Assembly: GCA_031835245.1 (NCBI GenBank)
Contig: JAVKOQ010000232.1
Location: 18,542-82,541 of the forward strand
DNA length: 64,000 nt
From: Balamuthia mandrillaris
Lineage: Eukaryota > Discosea > Longamoebia > Balamuthiidae
Reading direction: 5' to 3'
Numbering within the stretch: position 1 is the stretch's first letter; every line of letters begins with the position of its first letter. The position numbers and the translations under genes are program-made. The notes below the pieces were generated by a model, which saw only the letters and a list, made by a program, of their open reading frames with translations, searched no databases and was not told where the DNA came from. Below, piece by piece: positions 48,103-60,300 of this stretch.

Positions 48103-48653
48103 GATACCTGTCCACCACTTTTGCCACGGCCATATTGCCTGGACTCCTTGAAACCAGCGTCCCAGTCCGTACGAATGGTTCTATCATCCAATCGAGTGCT
48201 GTTCACCCATTTCTGACATGCAGCCGCATCTTCTCTCGTGTAGTATCTTTTGAAGTACATTTGAAAAAAATCAGTTTGATATGCAAAAAAAAGTAGCAGC
48301 GATGCGATTGGGATTACTCGACAAAGCAAAAGCCGCAAGGGGTTTTGTTGATCCGGTCCAAACCCATTATGATCCGTTTGATCTCGCCACATCGAGAAAA
48401 GAGGGCATGGATCTGCTCCTCCGAGGTGTAGAAGGACAGATTGCCGACATAGAGCGTGGTGGATTGGTCCAACGCCCGCTGGTGCTCCTCGTCCGTGCTG
48501 TAGAAACGCACGTCCCGATATTGTTTGGGAGGTTCTGTCTCCTTTTATTTTTATTTTGGTAAGTTAACACCAAAAAAAAAAAAAGTTCCACCACCACGAT
48601 CGACACAAAAATCTTGGAGCAAACGCCCAACGCACCTGGTACAGTTCCGCCAT
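47623..48653 (-). CDS. NCBP2: Nuclear cap-binding protein subunit 2 (CBP20)
   Basis: Small subunit of the nuclear cap-binding complex, binding the m7G cap of pol II transcripts with CBP80. Exons 48653-48636 (18 bp, encoding MAELYQ), 48538-48318, 48246-48108 and 48024-47623 join to 259 residues. The RRM has RNP2 [11 protein letters not shown] and RNP1 CGFCFVEYY, the latter split by an intron. Cap-stacking and C-terminal elements are present: QYRDVRFYS with the N-terminal Tyr, [11 protein letters not shown] and [20 protein letters not shown]. Beyond the conserved core the C-terminus is extended by ~90 residues of acidic, Arg- and Ser-rich sequence, longer than animal CBP20. The start codon lies in an 18-bp exon. 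Confidence 0.93.
48067..48100. repeat. (GA)n in CBP20 intron 3
   Basis: GA run on the plus strand (CT on the coding strand), close to the splice donor. Confidence 0.85.
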
Positions 48654-48807
48654 GCTTTCTTCTTCGCCTTCTTTCTTTTTTTTTTTTTTGAAGACAACCC
48701 CTCAAAATAATCGTCGACGATCCTTGAAATTCAGCGATTTTTTAAATTATTTTTTGCTATTATCGTTAAACTTTATAATTATTTTTGTTCACACACAAAA
48801 CTTGGTT

Positions 48808-49954
48808 TTAATCCGCGGCCTGATCCAACTGACCGCCGCCGCGTTCCTCCTCCTCTTGTTGTTGTTGTTGGTGATGATGAGCTTGCTCCGCTGACTCTCG
48901 TTCTTTTTTCCGAAGAATAGGATCCCCTTCCTCCTCTTGCTCCTTTGGATATTCCTCCTTCTCTTTCTGGCCTTCCTTCTGCTCCTTCTCACCACCTTCC
49001 TCGTTCGTCTTGCACTTCTTCTTCTCATAGTTTTGCACGGCTCTTTGAATGGTGTCCTCGAGCAGGTCCTCCTCATCAGAGCTCCACCCCCCGCTCACAA
49101 TGAGGTCCTTCCTGTCGGCCATGACGTACTTGGCCTTGCCATCGGCGCTGGGATCGCGCCCATTGGAGGAGGAAAGAGAACGTTGCGTTCGTCCTATGCT
49201 TCTCCCTTCCTCCCAAACGGGCTTCAAATGTTCAACGCCAGAGGAAGAAGTTGTCGAGGAAGGAGTGGAAGAGAAGGAAGGGGAAGAGGAAGAAGAGGTA
49301 GGAGACGAGGAGGAAGAATATTTGAGGAGGTCATCTTTGGAGGCGCTGGATCTTCGTTCTTCGTCCAAGATCTCTTTGAGGATATCATCCACGCTGTTCT
49401 CCATGTCATCCCAAAGGGACTCATCCTCCTCTTCTGTCTTTTTGCTCTGTTGTTGTGGCTGTTGAGAAACAACGACGGTAACGTTGGCGGTTTTATCCTT
49501 TTGGTCTTCTCGTTGCTGTTGGAGTTGCTTCTCTTTCTCCTCATTTTCCTTTTGCTGTTGACGAACTGGCGTCAAGAGCTCCTGAGCAGAGTGCGATTTT
49601 TGAATTGTTGTGACAGCATTCGTGGCAACAGGTGTTGTTGTGTTTGTCGTAGTGTCCACAAAAGGCATAGCAGAGTCAGCACCAAGAGCAGAAGCGTTGC
49701 TGGCCCTTCTTGGGCTTACGAAGAGAGGGGTTTGGCTGGCGGGGTAGGACAGTGAGTTGCTTCGGGTTTCTTTGGCAACGAGGGTGCTAACTGTCGGTGG
49801 TAGCCGCGTCGTGAGACGGCCATTGCTATGCGAGCGGGTTGGTGAGGAGGGACTGCTGTCCCCTTTTTTAGCTTCTTGTAAGCTGCGAATATAGGCTAAT
49901 ACGCTTTCCCTGTTTTCTCTGGCCTGTTTTGTGTGGGGTTTTTATTTAAAAAAA

Positions 49955-50021
<67 letters not shown>

Positions 50022-51470
50022 TACTTACGACTTGCAAGAAGTTTTGATGGGCGGCCTCGCTCCAATTTGGATCGCTGTCTTCTTTATCCTCGATTCCCTT
50101 GTTGACCTCCTTCTGTTCAAGTTGCTCTCTTTCCTCCGCAGTCCTGTCCTCGGGCTCGTTTGCTTCTCGGTCTGTTCCCACTTCCTTGTCTGCCTTTTTA
50201 CTTTCAACTTTCTCCGATTCACCTGACTTTGACTCCGGTGCAAACTGCAACTCCAATACAAAGTCTGGGCTGAACCTGTTAAGCACAAGCAAGTAAGAAA
50301 TGACAAAACAAAAATGAAAAGCAAAAAAGAAAGCAGAGAAAGAACGCAAATGGTACTTACCGATTGTCTTTGTAAGCAAGATCCAATCCTTTCTTGTGAA
50401 TAGTAAGAGTGTCTCTGGGTCCAACAAAAGCGGTGTGAAAACCGCATCGAAACATTGGCACCGATTTCACAATCGAGCCAAAGCGGCTGGACATGTGGAA
50501 CGCTCGAATGGTGATATCGCCTTGGCAGACTAACTTGAGGGGAATGGTTATTTCCTCTTCTGCTGGAATGTAATGCCTATTCATTGAAGTCGAAGGCAAT
50601 TAATCAAAAGAAACAACAACAAACAAAAATAAAAGCAAAAACAAAAATTGAAGAACAAGAAACGAAAGAATCGGCAAAGAAGAGCAAAAAATAATGCGAA
50701 ACAGAGCTAAAAGGAAACGAAGGAAGCTAACTTGTTGGCTTGTGCAGTCCATGCAGAGGAAAAAATGAGTGTCTACGATTTGGAAATAGGATTTTTTTTT
50801 AAAAAAAAGAGGGTGAGAAGGAGATAAACACCACTTCAGGAAGAATCAAGCACAAGAGAAAGAACGAACCTCAGGTGATTCAGTGGTATTGAAGATTTGG
50901 ATTAAGGGCCGACATCCCGAACGAGAGTTGTTGGAGAAAGCGGGCACAGGTTTGAGCGTGATGCGACGGAGAATCAACTTATTGGGATTTGGGTTGGATC
51001 CTCGCAACACCTCTGAAAAGTATCGTACATATCTGAGAGAGAGACAGAGAGAGAAACGCTGTAAGAAATGTAGAAAACAAAAAGGGAGCATGAAATCAAT
51101 TAATATGAAAAATACAAAGCTACCTAATTTGTGAAGGTTGTTCTACTCCAAGGTCTATGAAGCTTCGCTTGCGACCAAAGAACCGCAATGCGGCCACCGG
51201 GTCTTGAAACTCAGGTGCTCCTGAAAAGATTAGATAAGCTGCAATCACCGTTCCCGTTCGCCCTTTTCCTGCCTATTGTAGTGTTGAGGTGTTAGCTTTG
51301 TTGTGTGGATAATTGATATCTGCAGTCCCCTAAAGAGAGAGAGAGAGAGAAAGAGAGAATAAAATAAATAAACGAACCATGCAATGAATAACTGCCACAT
51401 TTTTGGGATCAGCTTTCAACCATCTGGCAAGCGTAAATGAGTTCATACATACATTAATGAGATAAAAGAG

Positions 51471-51503
<33 letters not shown>

Positions 51504-51963
51504 CGTGAGAGAAGAGAAAATAACATACGAGTCGATGGAAATAACGACTTTAAAAAGTATGTGCAAAGGAGGAGCATGGTGATCCTTCCATCCAAATTCC
51601 ATGATCTTTTTGTTTGTGGCATGCTTATGAGCTATGCTGCATGATGTCATATTGGAATAGAGAGAGTATCGAGCAACGCACCATGTTGTTGAAAAGAGCG
51701 TAGTCATATTGGCGTTCGCTTAGATTCCACAGCATGTAATGTTCGGCATGACGAGAGTTGAGCATCTCGCTTACGTGCGCAATGTCATTGCGATAAGTGG
51801 CTTCCATTCCCGAGGCTGGGAACCCCATCGCTTTGCGGAGGAGAAGAAATATAGAGAAGCGCAAGAGGAAAGGGAGGAAGAGCAAAAGGTAGAGAAAAGC
51901 ATTAACAAGCAGAAAGATAAAAACACGAGAGGGAGAAGAGAGGGAGAAGAAGGACGAAGAGCA

Positions 51964-51995
<32 letters not shown>

Positions 51996-52252
51996 AGAGC
52001 GAGGAGGAAGAAACATAGCAAGCAAGACAGAAGAGAGAGCACAAGACAACGAAACGAAGAAGGAAAGAAGAAAGAGAACAGGGATTCATTTTCCCTCAAA
52101 TGTAAACACCAAAAAAAATTAAAAAAAGAAAAGAACGCCGAACCTATCAGTCGATGAGTGATGTAAGTGAGATCGAGATCATACTCGCCGTCGCGGAACC
52201 GAACTTTGTCTTTGGAGACAGCAGAACGGACGATGGAGAAGAGATTGCTCAT
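48808..52252 (-). CDS. PTEN-family phosphatase with long C-terminal tail
   Basis: Lipid/protein phosphatase homologous to PTEN. Ten exons (52252-52144, 51830-51682, 51605-51529, 51423-51378, 51272-51124, 51032-50870, 50772-50732, 50576-50361, 50275-50029, 49923-48808) join in frame to 770 residues. Conserved blocks: MSNLFSIVRSAVSKDKVRF, EYDLDLTYITHRLI, MGFPASGMEATYRNDI, YMLWNLSERQYDY and the signature loop HCMAGKGRTGT, split by an intron after HCM. A C2 domain follows (VRYFSEVLRG, LILRRITLKPVPAF, FHTAFV). Human PTEN has Lys125 where this protein has Met; Cys, Arg and the second Lys (K128) are kept. The tail of about 450 residues is acidic with Ser/Thr and Gln/Glu runs and is much longer than in PTEN. 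Several introns contain (GA)n runs. Confidence 0.92.
49960..50017. repeat. (GA)n in PTEN intron 9
   Basis: A pure GA run of nearly 60 bp, CT on the coding strand, starting about 12 bases after the GTAAGT donor. Shorter runs occur at about 51331-51350, 51472-51488 and 51966-51990 in the same gene. Confidence 0.9.
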
Positions 52253-52872
52253 CGTCGGAAGGGAGTCGATCGATTATTATCCTTATTTTTTTTTGGTTCT
52301 CTCTTGTTCGCTCGCGCAAGGCAGAGGGGGGGGGAGGAGGAGACGTTTGACTTTGTGAACGGGTAGCTCCCCTTGCCGACGTCGCCCCTTCCTTTTCGGT
52401 TCGCCAGCAGTGCGCACCACCAACCAATCCGACAAGAAAAAAAAGGAATGAGACGCGGATGGGAGATTAATCAGCCAGAGAAAAAAAAAGGATTGATTAC
52501 AGAGATTCGTTCTTCTTCCTTCCTCACCTGCGTCTCGATCCCCTTTTTTTTTTTCTTTTCTGGTTTACTTTTTTTGATTGGGGAAAAACAACGAGGAAAG
52601 GCTTCCGGTAAAATATCTCAGCTGAGGCACACCCGCTTTGAGGGCGGGTCCCTGTTGGCAGTTTCGGACATCTTTGGGTCGGGGCCATCTATCATTCACG
52701 ATCGACGCCTGGGTGACGTCATCGATCTCCATCTGATCAAACTTTCCCGCCAAAATTTTTTTTTCCGTCATTCCACCTTCCAGCGCGCTGTGCGGTGTGT
52801 GCGTGATCTTAAAAATCAAAAAAAAAAAAAAAGGCAGGAAATAGCGCAAGGAAGGGGAAGTGCTTTTGAGAC
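52253..52872. promoter_or_regulatory. Divergent intergenic region, PTEN / separase
   Basis: A gap of 620 bp between divergent start codons, with poly-G (near 52326), poly-T (near 52546) and poly-A (near 52818) runs. No gene was recognised. A possible upstream ATG in the separase frame is not supported. Confidence 0.4.
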
Positions 52873-53334
52873 ATGGAAGACGCGCTCCTCAAAACCATCC
52901 AGCGGCATGACTGGCGGCAAACTGGACAGATTGTGTCGCGGCTGAAAGAGCAGCTGCCCTTCTTGGATGCATCCCCGCCGCACGATGGGCTCGCTGCCGA
53001 CCAGAAACAAATCAGGTAGGGTGGATGTGGATGAGGTTTTTTTTAAAAAAAAGTTCTTCGGTGTCGCTCACGCAACTGTGTGATACCTCCTCACATCATG
53101 TAGGCAGTGGGCGCGAAGTCATGGCAGCTTTTTGATCACGCTGGCAAAGCTGGCGTTGGACACGCTCAAATCCAACATCGATGCCAAAGGGGTAGAGCTT
53201 CTGATCGGCCTCTCCGCGGAGGGTCTTTCCGCGCTGCAACGCCTGCGCAGCGGCCTTACGCTCGCCCCTTTGTCCATTGAAGGCATGTGGTATCGCTTGG
53301 TGCAGCGCTGCCTTGAAAAGAAGAAGGTTTCTCG

Positions 53335-53372
<38 letters not shown>

Positions 53373-54295
53373 GTCGTCGCTTGTTCTTCTCTTTTTGCTC
53401 ACGTTCTTCTGTAGTTCAAAGAAGTGGTCTCCTACGGAGAGGAGTTGTTGAGAAGCCTTCAGAGCAGCCGTGGCCAACCATCGCAAAAGCAATCGGCAGC
53501 CGTGGTGAGCGGTTTTGAGCCAATGGAAGGAGATAGCTTGGAGTTTTCTGTCCTGGCCTTTGCAACGCTTCACGCCATCGCCAATTCCTACCTCGTTACT
53601 CTGAAAGGAGGCAAGCCTTCTGAGGTTGCCGAGGTAAAGATTGCTTTCTTCTCTTTTCTCTCCTCTCTCTTTCCTCTCGCTCTTTCCGCTCTCCTCAATT
53701 CTCTCACTTTCTCTTATTCTCTCCTCTCTCCTTCTCTCGCTCTCTCGTTCTCTCTCTTCATGTTTTCTATCATACACCAAGCCTTTGCTGATCGTTTGCT
53801 CTCATGTTTTAAAATTAAAAAAACAAGATGATGCTTAGGGCTACCACGCAGATGTGTGCTTGGGTCCGCAAGCTCTACCACTTGCAGCCAAAGCAAGCGA
53901 GCTGCAAGCACGTTCAGAGCGCTGTTCAACTCCTGACCAAATCGGCGAGCTTCCTGGATGCCCTCCGGCCACAACACAAGGCTGCTGCTTCTGCGTCCGC
54001 AACCTTTAAGAACGTTTGCAACGCATCTCTCTCCACTCGGCAACAAACTCTCTCGCTGTTGGCAGACACCCTTGACAAGACGCCTAACTCAGTGCTGAGT
54101 TACTTAGAGCTGGCCACCAAAACCATGACACAAGCTGCCAAGTATCAGCCTGGCACTGGGCTGACCGCCCTCTGTGAGGAGGTTTTTGTTGTTTGCGAAC
54201 AAAACTTTGTACAAAACGCGGTTCGTAGCAGCAAGATGGTGATGGGAGCTTGGCTCTGTTGGGTGTTTTGCAGCTGTAATGTATTCCGAAAGGTT

Positions 54296-54340
<45 letters not shown>

Positions 54341-57300
54341 TCCCTCCCTATCTTTCTCTTGTTTTAAGTTTGCCTCGATAAAAAGGATGGATCAAATGAA
54401 CGTGCGAGAGAGTTGTTGAAAAAGAAGGCAGCACCGTATCTGCCTTTTCTTCGCACTTCTCTGGAACAAGCCGCTCTGGATGACGAAGAAGAGCAGAGCA
54501 TGTATGCTTCCGAAAACAAGGTCACTCTGGCCGAACTCATTCAGGTCTCTCTCTACCTCATCAACGATGTGTTGCTAGACCTTGAAGAATGGCGACAAGG
54601 AAAGAGCCTCCGAAAGAGCACTGTTCGCTGTTTGCAAGTTGCCACTCGGCACATCGACACATTTCTCACACAGATAGATGTTTCGGAGGAAGAAGAGCAA
54701 GCTGCGGTGTATCATTACTCTCTCCTCCAAGAAACAATCCTTCTTCTTGCCGAGCTCCAAAAGTTCTACTCTCGCCGATGCTCCCTCTCTTCTGCCTCCT
54801 CTGCAAGAAAAACAAAACAAACGTTGAATATGCCTCCTCCTCTCTCTATTGCGATCGAAAAGGCCTTGTTGTTAACTTCTGATTGTGTGGAGAACGGTGT
54901 CTCATGGGAGACATCACGCAACGGCACATCTTCTCCAAAGAGCAAATCTCCATCGACCACATTCTCCACGACGTTGCGACAGTATCAAGTGACTTGCTTG
55001 GAGACTGCTGCTGTGGTGAACTACGAGCGCGCGGTGAGTTCAGGTTGCTCCGAGTCTATAGAGGCGAACGGCTACCTGGAAGAGGCTTTGGGGCTCGTCC
55101 GAGAGGATGCAGCTATTCAATCGCTTCTTCCGTGGATCATCTCCTCCTTTTATAACTTTGGAGTGCACATGTACAACGCTAGCTTTTACCAGGACGCCAC
55201 GGAGCCCATTCGAACGGCTTGCTCCCTCTACGAAGAGCTTATTGGAGACTCTGACGATGAGGCTTCTCCTTCCTCAGCACTTCAGCAACAGTACATATCT
55301 CAACTACCCAATCGTTACAAGCTTCTCTCCGTTTGTTGCTATAAATCAGGACTCTATGCGGATGCCTTGCAGGCCATGCTGAACGCAGTTCGCTGGCAAC
55401 TATCTGGTTCAAACAGGGGCGATGGTGATGCCATCGTTTCCTCTGGCTTCATAGACCTGCTCACCCAATTTGTAAGGATGAAGCAGAAGCTTGGCTACGA
55501 GGAGACTGCCGAAAATGAAGAGCTGGAGTGCTTGCTGCCAACCCTTCGCACCGTCTCTCCAGCGTTGAGCAAGGAGGAGATTATTCACTTGTTGGAGCAG
55601 GAACTTGCTCTTTATCGCCAACAACCAAGAGCGACAGGTCATAGAGACAGCGTTGTGGACCAACTCTCTGTCCTGGATGCACTGCTTTCAATCTGCACTG
55701 AAGAAGAGGATCCTGTACGACGCGCTATGTACGCTCCTACTTTTTTTTGCTGTCTCTCTTTCCTGTAGTACTGATGACCATTTGTTTTTTGTTGTTTGTG
55801 GCAATAGGCTGCTGCTAGAGCGTGCTGCTTTAACAAGAGCTTCTTTGCATGAGCCGACAGCATCTTCAGCACCGAACGACGCTGCTTCCCAGGTGAGCAG
55901 TTCCTTATGCGAAGAAGCTGTCTCTTTGCTTGAGCAGCAAAAGGTAAGTTATAACCCCTTCTTGTTGTTCTTGTGCTTCCTGTTCTTGTTGTTCTTCTTC
56001 TTCCAGTTATTCACCTATTTTTTGTTTTAAAGACATATGAGCAAGGTGATGAGACAAACAAGACTTTGAGCGACATGCTCTGTATAGCTTGGCTTCACAT
56101 CGGAATGAATATGAGGGAAGAGATCGAGCGCAACGCTTGTTCCAATAACGGCATTAGCTCCGCTACCCCTGATGTTGGACACGCCCTCGCTAAAAGCCAC
56201 GACTACCTATCACGAGCATTGGCACAATGGTTGAATGTTTTTGGGGAGCAGATAACAAACCAATCCCCAGAAGAATTGAGCCAATATTTTGCTAATACGG
56301 AGCGTTCTTACCTTATTCTCAGTACGTTGTTTTCCGTGCTGCGTTTTAGTTGCTGTCTTGTTCTTCTCTCCGCTTATGCATGTTGTCATGACAGAAACGT
56401 TGGTCGATTGGTTCGGATTCTTTGAAGAAGTCAATCTGCAGATTCAGGCTCTCAAACTCATCATTCTTATGAACTTGTATGTCCGTGTTGAGCAGCCAAC
56501 AGCATTTGATGGTTTGTCTCCTCTTCGTTCCTTTTTGTTTATAAGCTCCTACAAACATGCTCTTATTTGTCAACTTGGCGCTCCACAGAATGTATAAAGG
56601 CATATGCAGGAATTGTGAAGAGTTACTGTCGTATAGGTTGCACGAAGGAAGCCAGCCTTTACCTCCAACGTGGAAGAGAGTTGGTAGCCAAAACCCAAAA
56701 AGGCAAACCCAACCAAAAGAAGAACTCTCGATGCGAATTCTCGGAACTCGACCTTGCTGAATGTCACCTGTTGATCGCAACAGAGGATTTGACGACAGCG
56801 GAAGTGCTCCTCGCCGATTTGCAACAGCCAGCTCTCTCCGACGCCACCATCAACAGACAGGCAGCTCAACTCGTGGTGGAATGCAAACAGCTAATATCAT
56901 CCATTCGCTTCCAACAAGGTCGCTCTGCTGAATCTCTAGAAGAAGCACATCATGCAATGCGCACAGCCCATGGACTCTTAAATGCTATATCGAGAGATAT
57001 AGAGAAAGCAGCAACTACGACAACGGACGGCAACATCACCACTTGGCAGGTGTTGGGGAGTTTCTTAATGAGCTTGTACCAGTTGGCAGAGTTGTGGAGA
57101 CATAGAGGAGGAGCCCAGGAGGCATTATACTATGCCAACAAAGGTTGGACGGCGGCCTCTCAGCCCAAACATGGAAGGAGCAGCGGACACTCTCTGAATT
57201 GGACGCACACGTTTCTGTTGGGGCTAGTGGAGACCTCTTGTACAGCTCATCGGTTGGATGATGCCAGTGATCATCTCCAGAAAGCTAACGGAATGCTCGA

Positions 57301-60300
57301 TCATATGAACCAACAGTCGGTGAGTTTGGTTCTTCTGTCGGCCACTCTTTTCATCTTCCCGAAAACTTGCTCACAATTGTTTTTTTGTAGGAAGAGATCC
57401 TCGTCCAGAAGCACATCATACAGCAAAGGATAATAGAGGCCGTTGTTGCTACTGCCAAAGCGGACCTGGATGCGGCTCTTGAGAGCTATGCCGCTGCGGA
57501 GCAGTTACTGGACAAAGCGAAGCTTTCGGAACCCACCAAACTCTTTCCAGAGGACTCTGACTTCAGGTATCGTTATCTGCATTAGAAACTTGTGTTAATG
57601 GGAGCTTAGCGGATGTTTACTCTGGAATAGCTATTTGGAGGGTGCTCAGCATGCCGTTTTACCCGAGCAAGACTCCGACATGGAGCTGGAAGAAGAGCAA
57701 GTAGGAGGCACCAGCACAGTTCTGCAACACCTCTACGCCCAAACTCGGCACAGGCAAGCCAGCCTCCTCACTCGCAAAGGCAAGCCCGAGGACGCAATCC
57801 AGCTGCTGGATGACATTGGCAGCAATAATGCCAGCGCCATTACACGCGTGGATAAAGCTTTCATCGAGTACGAGTACGGACGAGCTTATCTCTGTCAATT
57901 GAAGAAGGTGAATCCGGAGATGGCGGCCCTGTGGCAACGTCCTCCATCGGTGGAACTGCCACCCTCTGTCCAGGCGAGAAAGCCCAAGCGCATTGCCAAA
58001 AGAACCAACCCGAGTGGCAAGCGTGTTGCAAAGCGAAAAAATGCAACCACGCCTTCTTCTTCTGCCTCCTCTTCCTCTTCCTCAAAGCCTAAGGCCACCT
58101 CTAAGTCGGCCAGCAGCAAGAGCATACTGGTAGCTGATGTGCTTTGGGATAAGGCTTTCCATCATTTCCAACAAGCCCATCAATTGTGCTTTTCAGCGGC
58201 GGGCACCCCTTCCATCCTCACCAGACTCGTTTGCAAGCATCTCGCGCTGCTTTCTTCTTCTCAACAAAAAGAGGAGCGGTTCCAGAGCTTGGCCCACTTG
58301 GACTCCTCCTTTGGCGTTACGTTTGTACATAGAATGCAAGACAGGAACCTCCGCCTCCGCCGCACGGCCAAAGAAGAAAAAGCAAACTCGGAAGAGGTGG
58401 ATGTGGATGTTCTCAGTTCCATGTTTTCTTCGCTTTCCACCTGTGAGGGAGGCACAGAAGAAACGGAAGAAGAAATAAGGGTAAAGCTATGCTTCCTCCG
58501 CGAAGACGTGCACGTGCTTCCGGACGATTGGACCGTTTGCAGTCTTTCTCTCTTCTCCAGCGAGCAAGACGACTTTAGCAACGGCCATCAAAGAAAGAGC
58601 TCCCATCTTCTTCTTACCCGACACCAAGCCAATCGTTCTCCCATCGTTGCACGTATTCCACTCTCGACAACGAATGTAGAAGGAGAATCAATGTCAACAT
58701 TGCAGCAACACTTGAAAGAGTTTGAGGACATCATGGCGGAAAGCCAGAAGAGCACCGACGCCAGCAGCCTGCAGCTCACCACGGACAGCGAAAAGCGGGG
58801 TTGGTGGCGCAGGCGCAAAAAGCTGGATCAACGCATGCAACATCTTCTTTACTCCATCGAGGAAGAGTGGCTTGGCCACTGGAAGGTATTTTTATTTTAT
58901 ATTTTTATTTTATATTTGTTCGCTCAATGCTATGCCTTTTGCCTCGAAAAAAAAGTGTTTGCTGCTCGGCTCTTTACGATTGCAGGAAGATGATGGCAAG
59001 TGCAACAAGAAGGCGGCTGCGTTGGTCGAAAGATTAGCCTCTTCATTCAGCGAAGCGGCGGAGGAAGCCATTTCTGTGGCGTTGGATGAAGAGCTCTTTC
59101 GGGTGTGTTTTGCCGCTATTCCCGAGTTGGCTGAGGAGCAAGGAGTCGAGTGCCTCATCCATGTATTGGGATGGAAGCCAAACCGTGTAAGTGAAGCATC
59201 AAGAGCAAAACTGACCAAGTTCTGGCAAGAAATGAACCAGGAATACATCGAAGTGATGCCATTAGTTGAAGAGGAAGAGCTGAGGTTAGTGTCCATTCTC
59301 TTTATTTTTAAACTGCATTTCTAACTCCTCCTTCACTTCCTCCCTCCATTTATGATGACAGCGACAGGAATCCTGTGTTCTTGGTTCTGGACAAGGACTT
59401 GCAGCACCTGCCATGGGAATGCATTCCCATCATGGTGAACAGGGCGGTGGCCCGAGTCCCCTCCATTCGCTTCCTCGCTCAGCATTCCAACAATAAAGAT
59501 CGGCTCTTCATCGACGGCATTCGGCCAGACAACACACGGTACCTGCTGAACCCCAGCCAAGACTTGCCCAAGACCCAAAAGACATTTAAGCCTTACTTCG
59601 AACGGTTCGTGCTATTTATCACTCCTCTCGTGTAAAATCATCTCCTTATCGCTCACCATTTCTCTGCTTTACCACTGGCAAAAATGGTAGATATCCCACC
59701 CCACGACCATAAACTTCCCACCCCACCGATAAAAATTCCACCCCTCAGGTAAAAGTCCCAACCTATTAGGGTGACATGAATTATGAGTAACTCTATCGTT
59801 ACATTGCTACTGTGTTTCTCTTTGCTTGGCGAGAGGAATAACCGTTGTAAAAGAAACTGTCAGGAATTGAAAGCATGCTGTATCCTTGGTCAACGGTTAT
59901 TCCTCTCACCATTCTTGCCCGCCATACTTTTCTTTTTGTTCCCGCCTTTTTTTTTCAATAACGTTACCGTTACTTTTTCTTGGGTTGTAAAAAGGTCTTC
60001 TTCTTTAACTTTTTTCTTTCAACTAGAAACAGCTACACACAACCATCACACACCTTTTTTGTTTGTTTGGCTTTTTGTTTTTTCCTTTTTTTTTTTCTAA
60101 TTATGGAAGCGAAGAAAAAAAGATTTGCCGAGATTTACGGGTGGATTTTTGAACGAAAGGTTCCATTGCAGCAGCTTTCACGGTTGTACAATGGTGGAGA
60201 GGATGCTCCGACCTTTTATCGAGTCCAATGGAGATCAACTCGTGGGCTTACAAAGCGAACAGGAGTGAAGGTGCTTAGTAATCAGCGGACCACCCTTGAA

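Noticed and set aside
59783-60100. Hydrophobic frame before the transposase start
   Set aside because: T-rich leader sequence; no signal peptide logic and better start at 60103.
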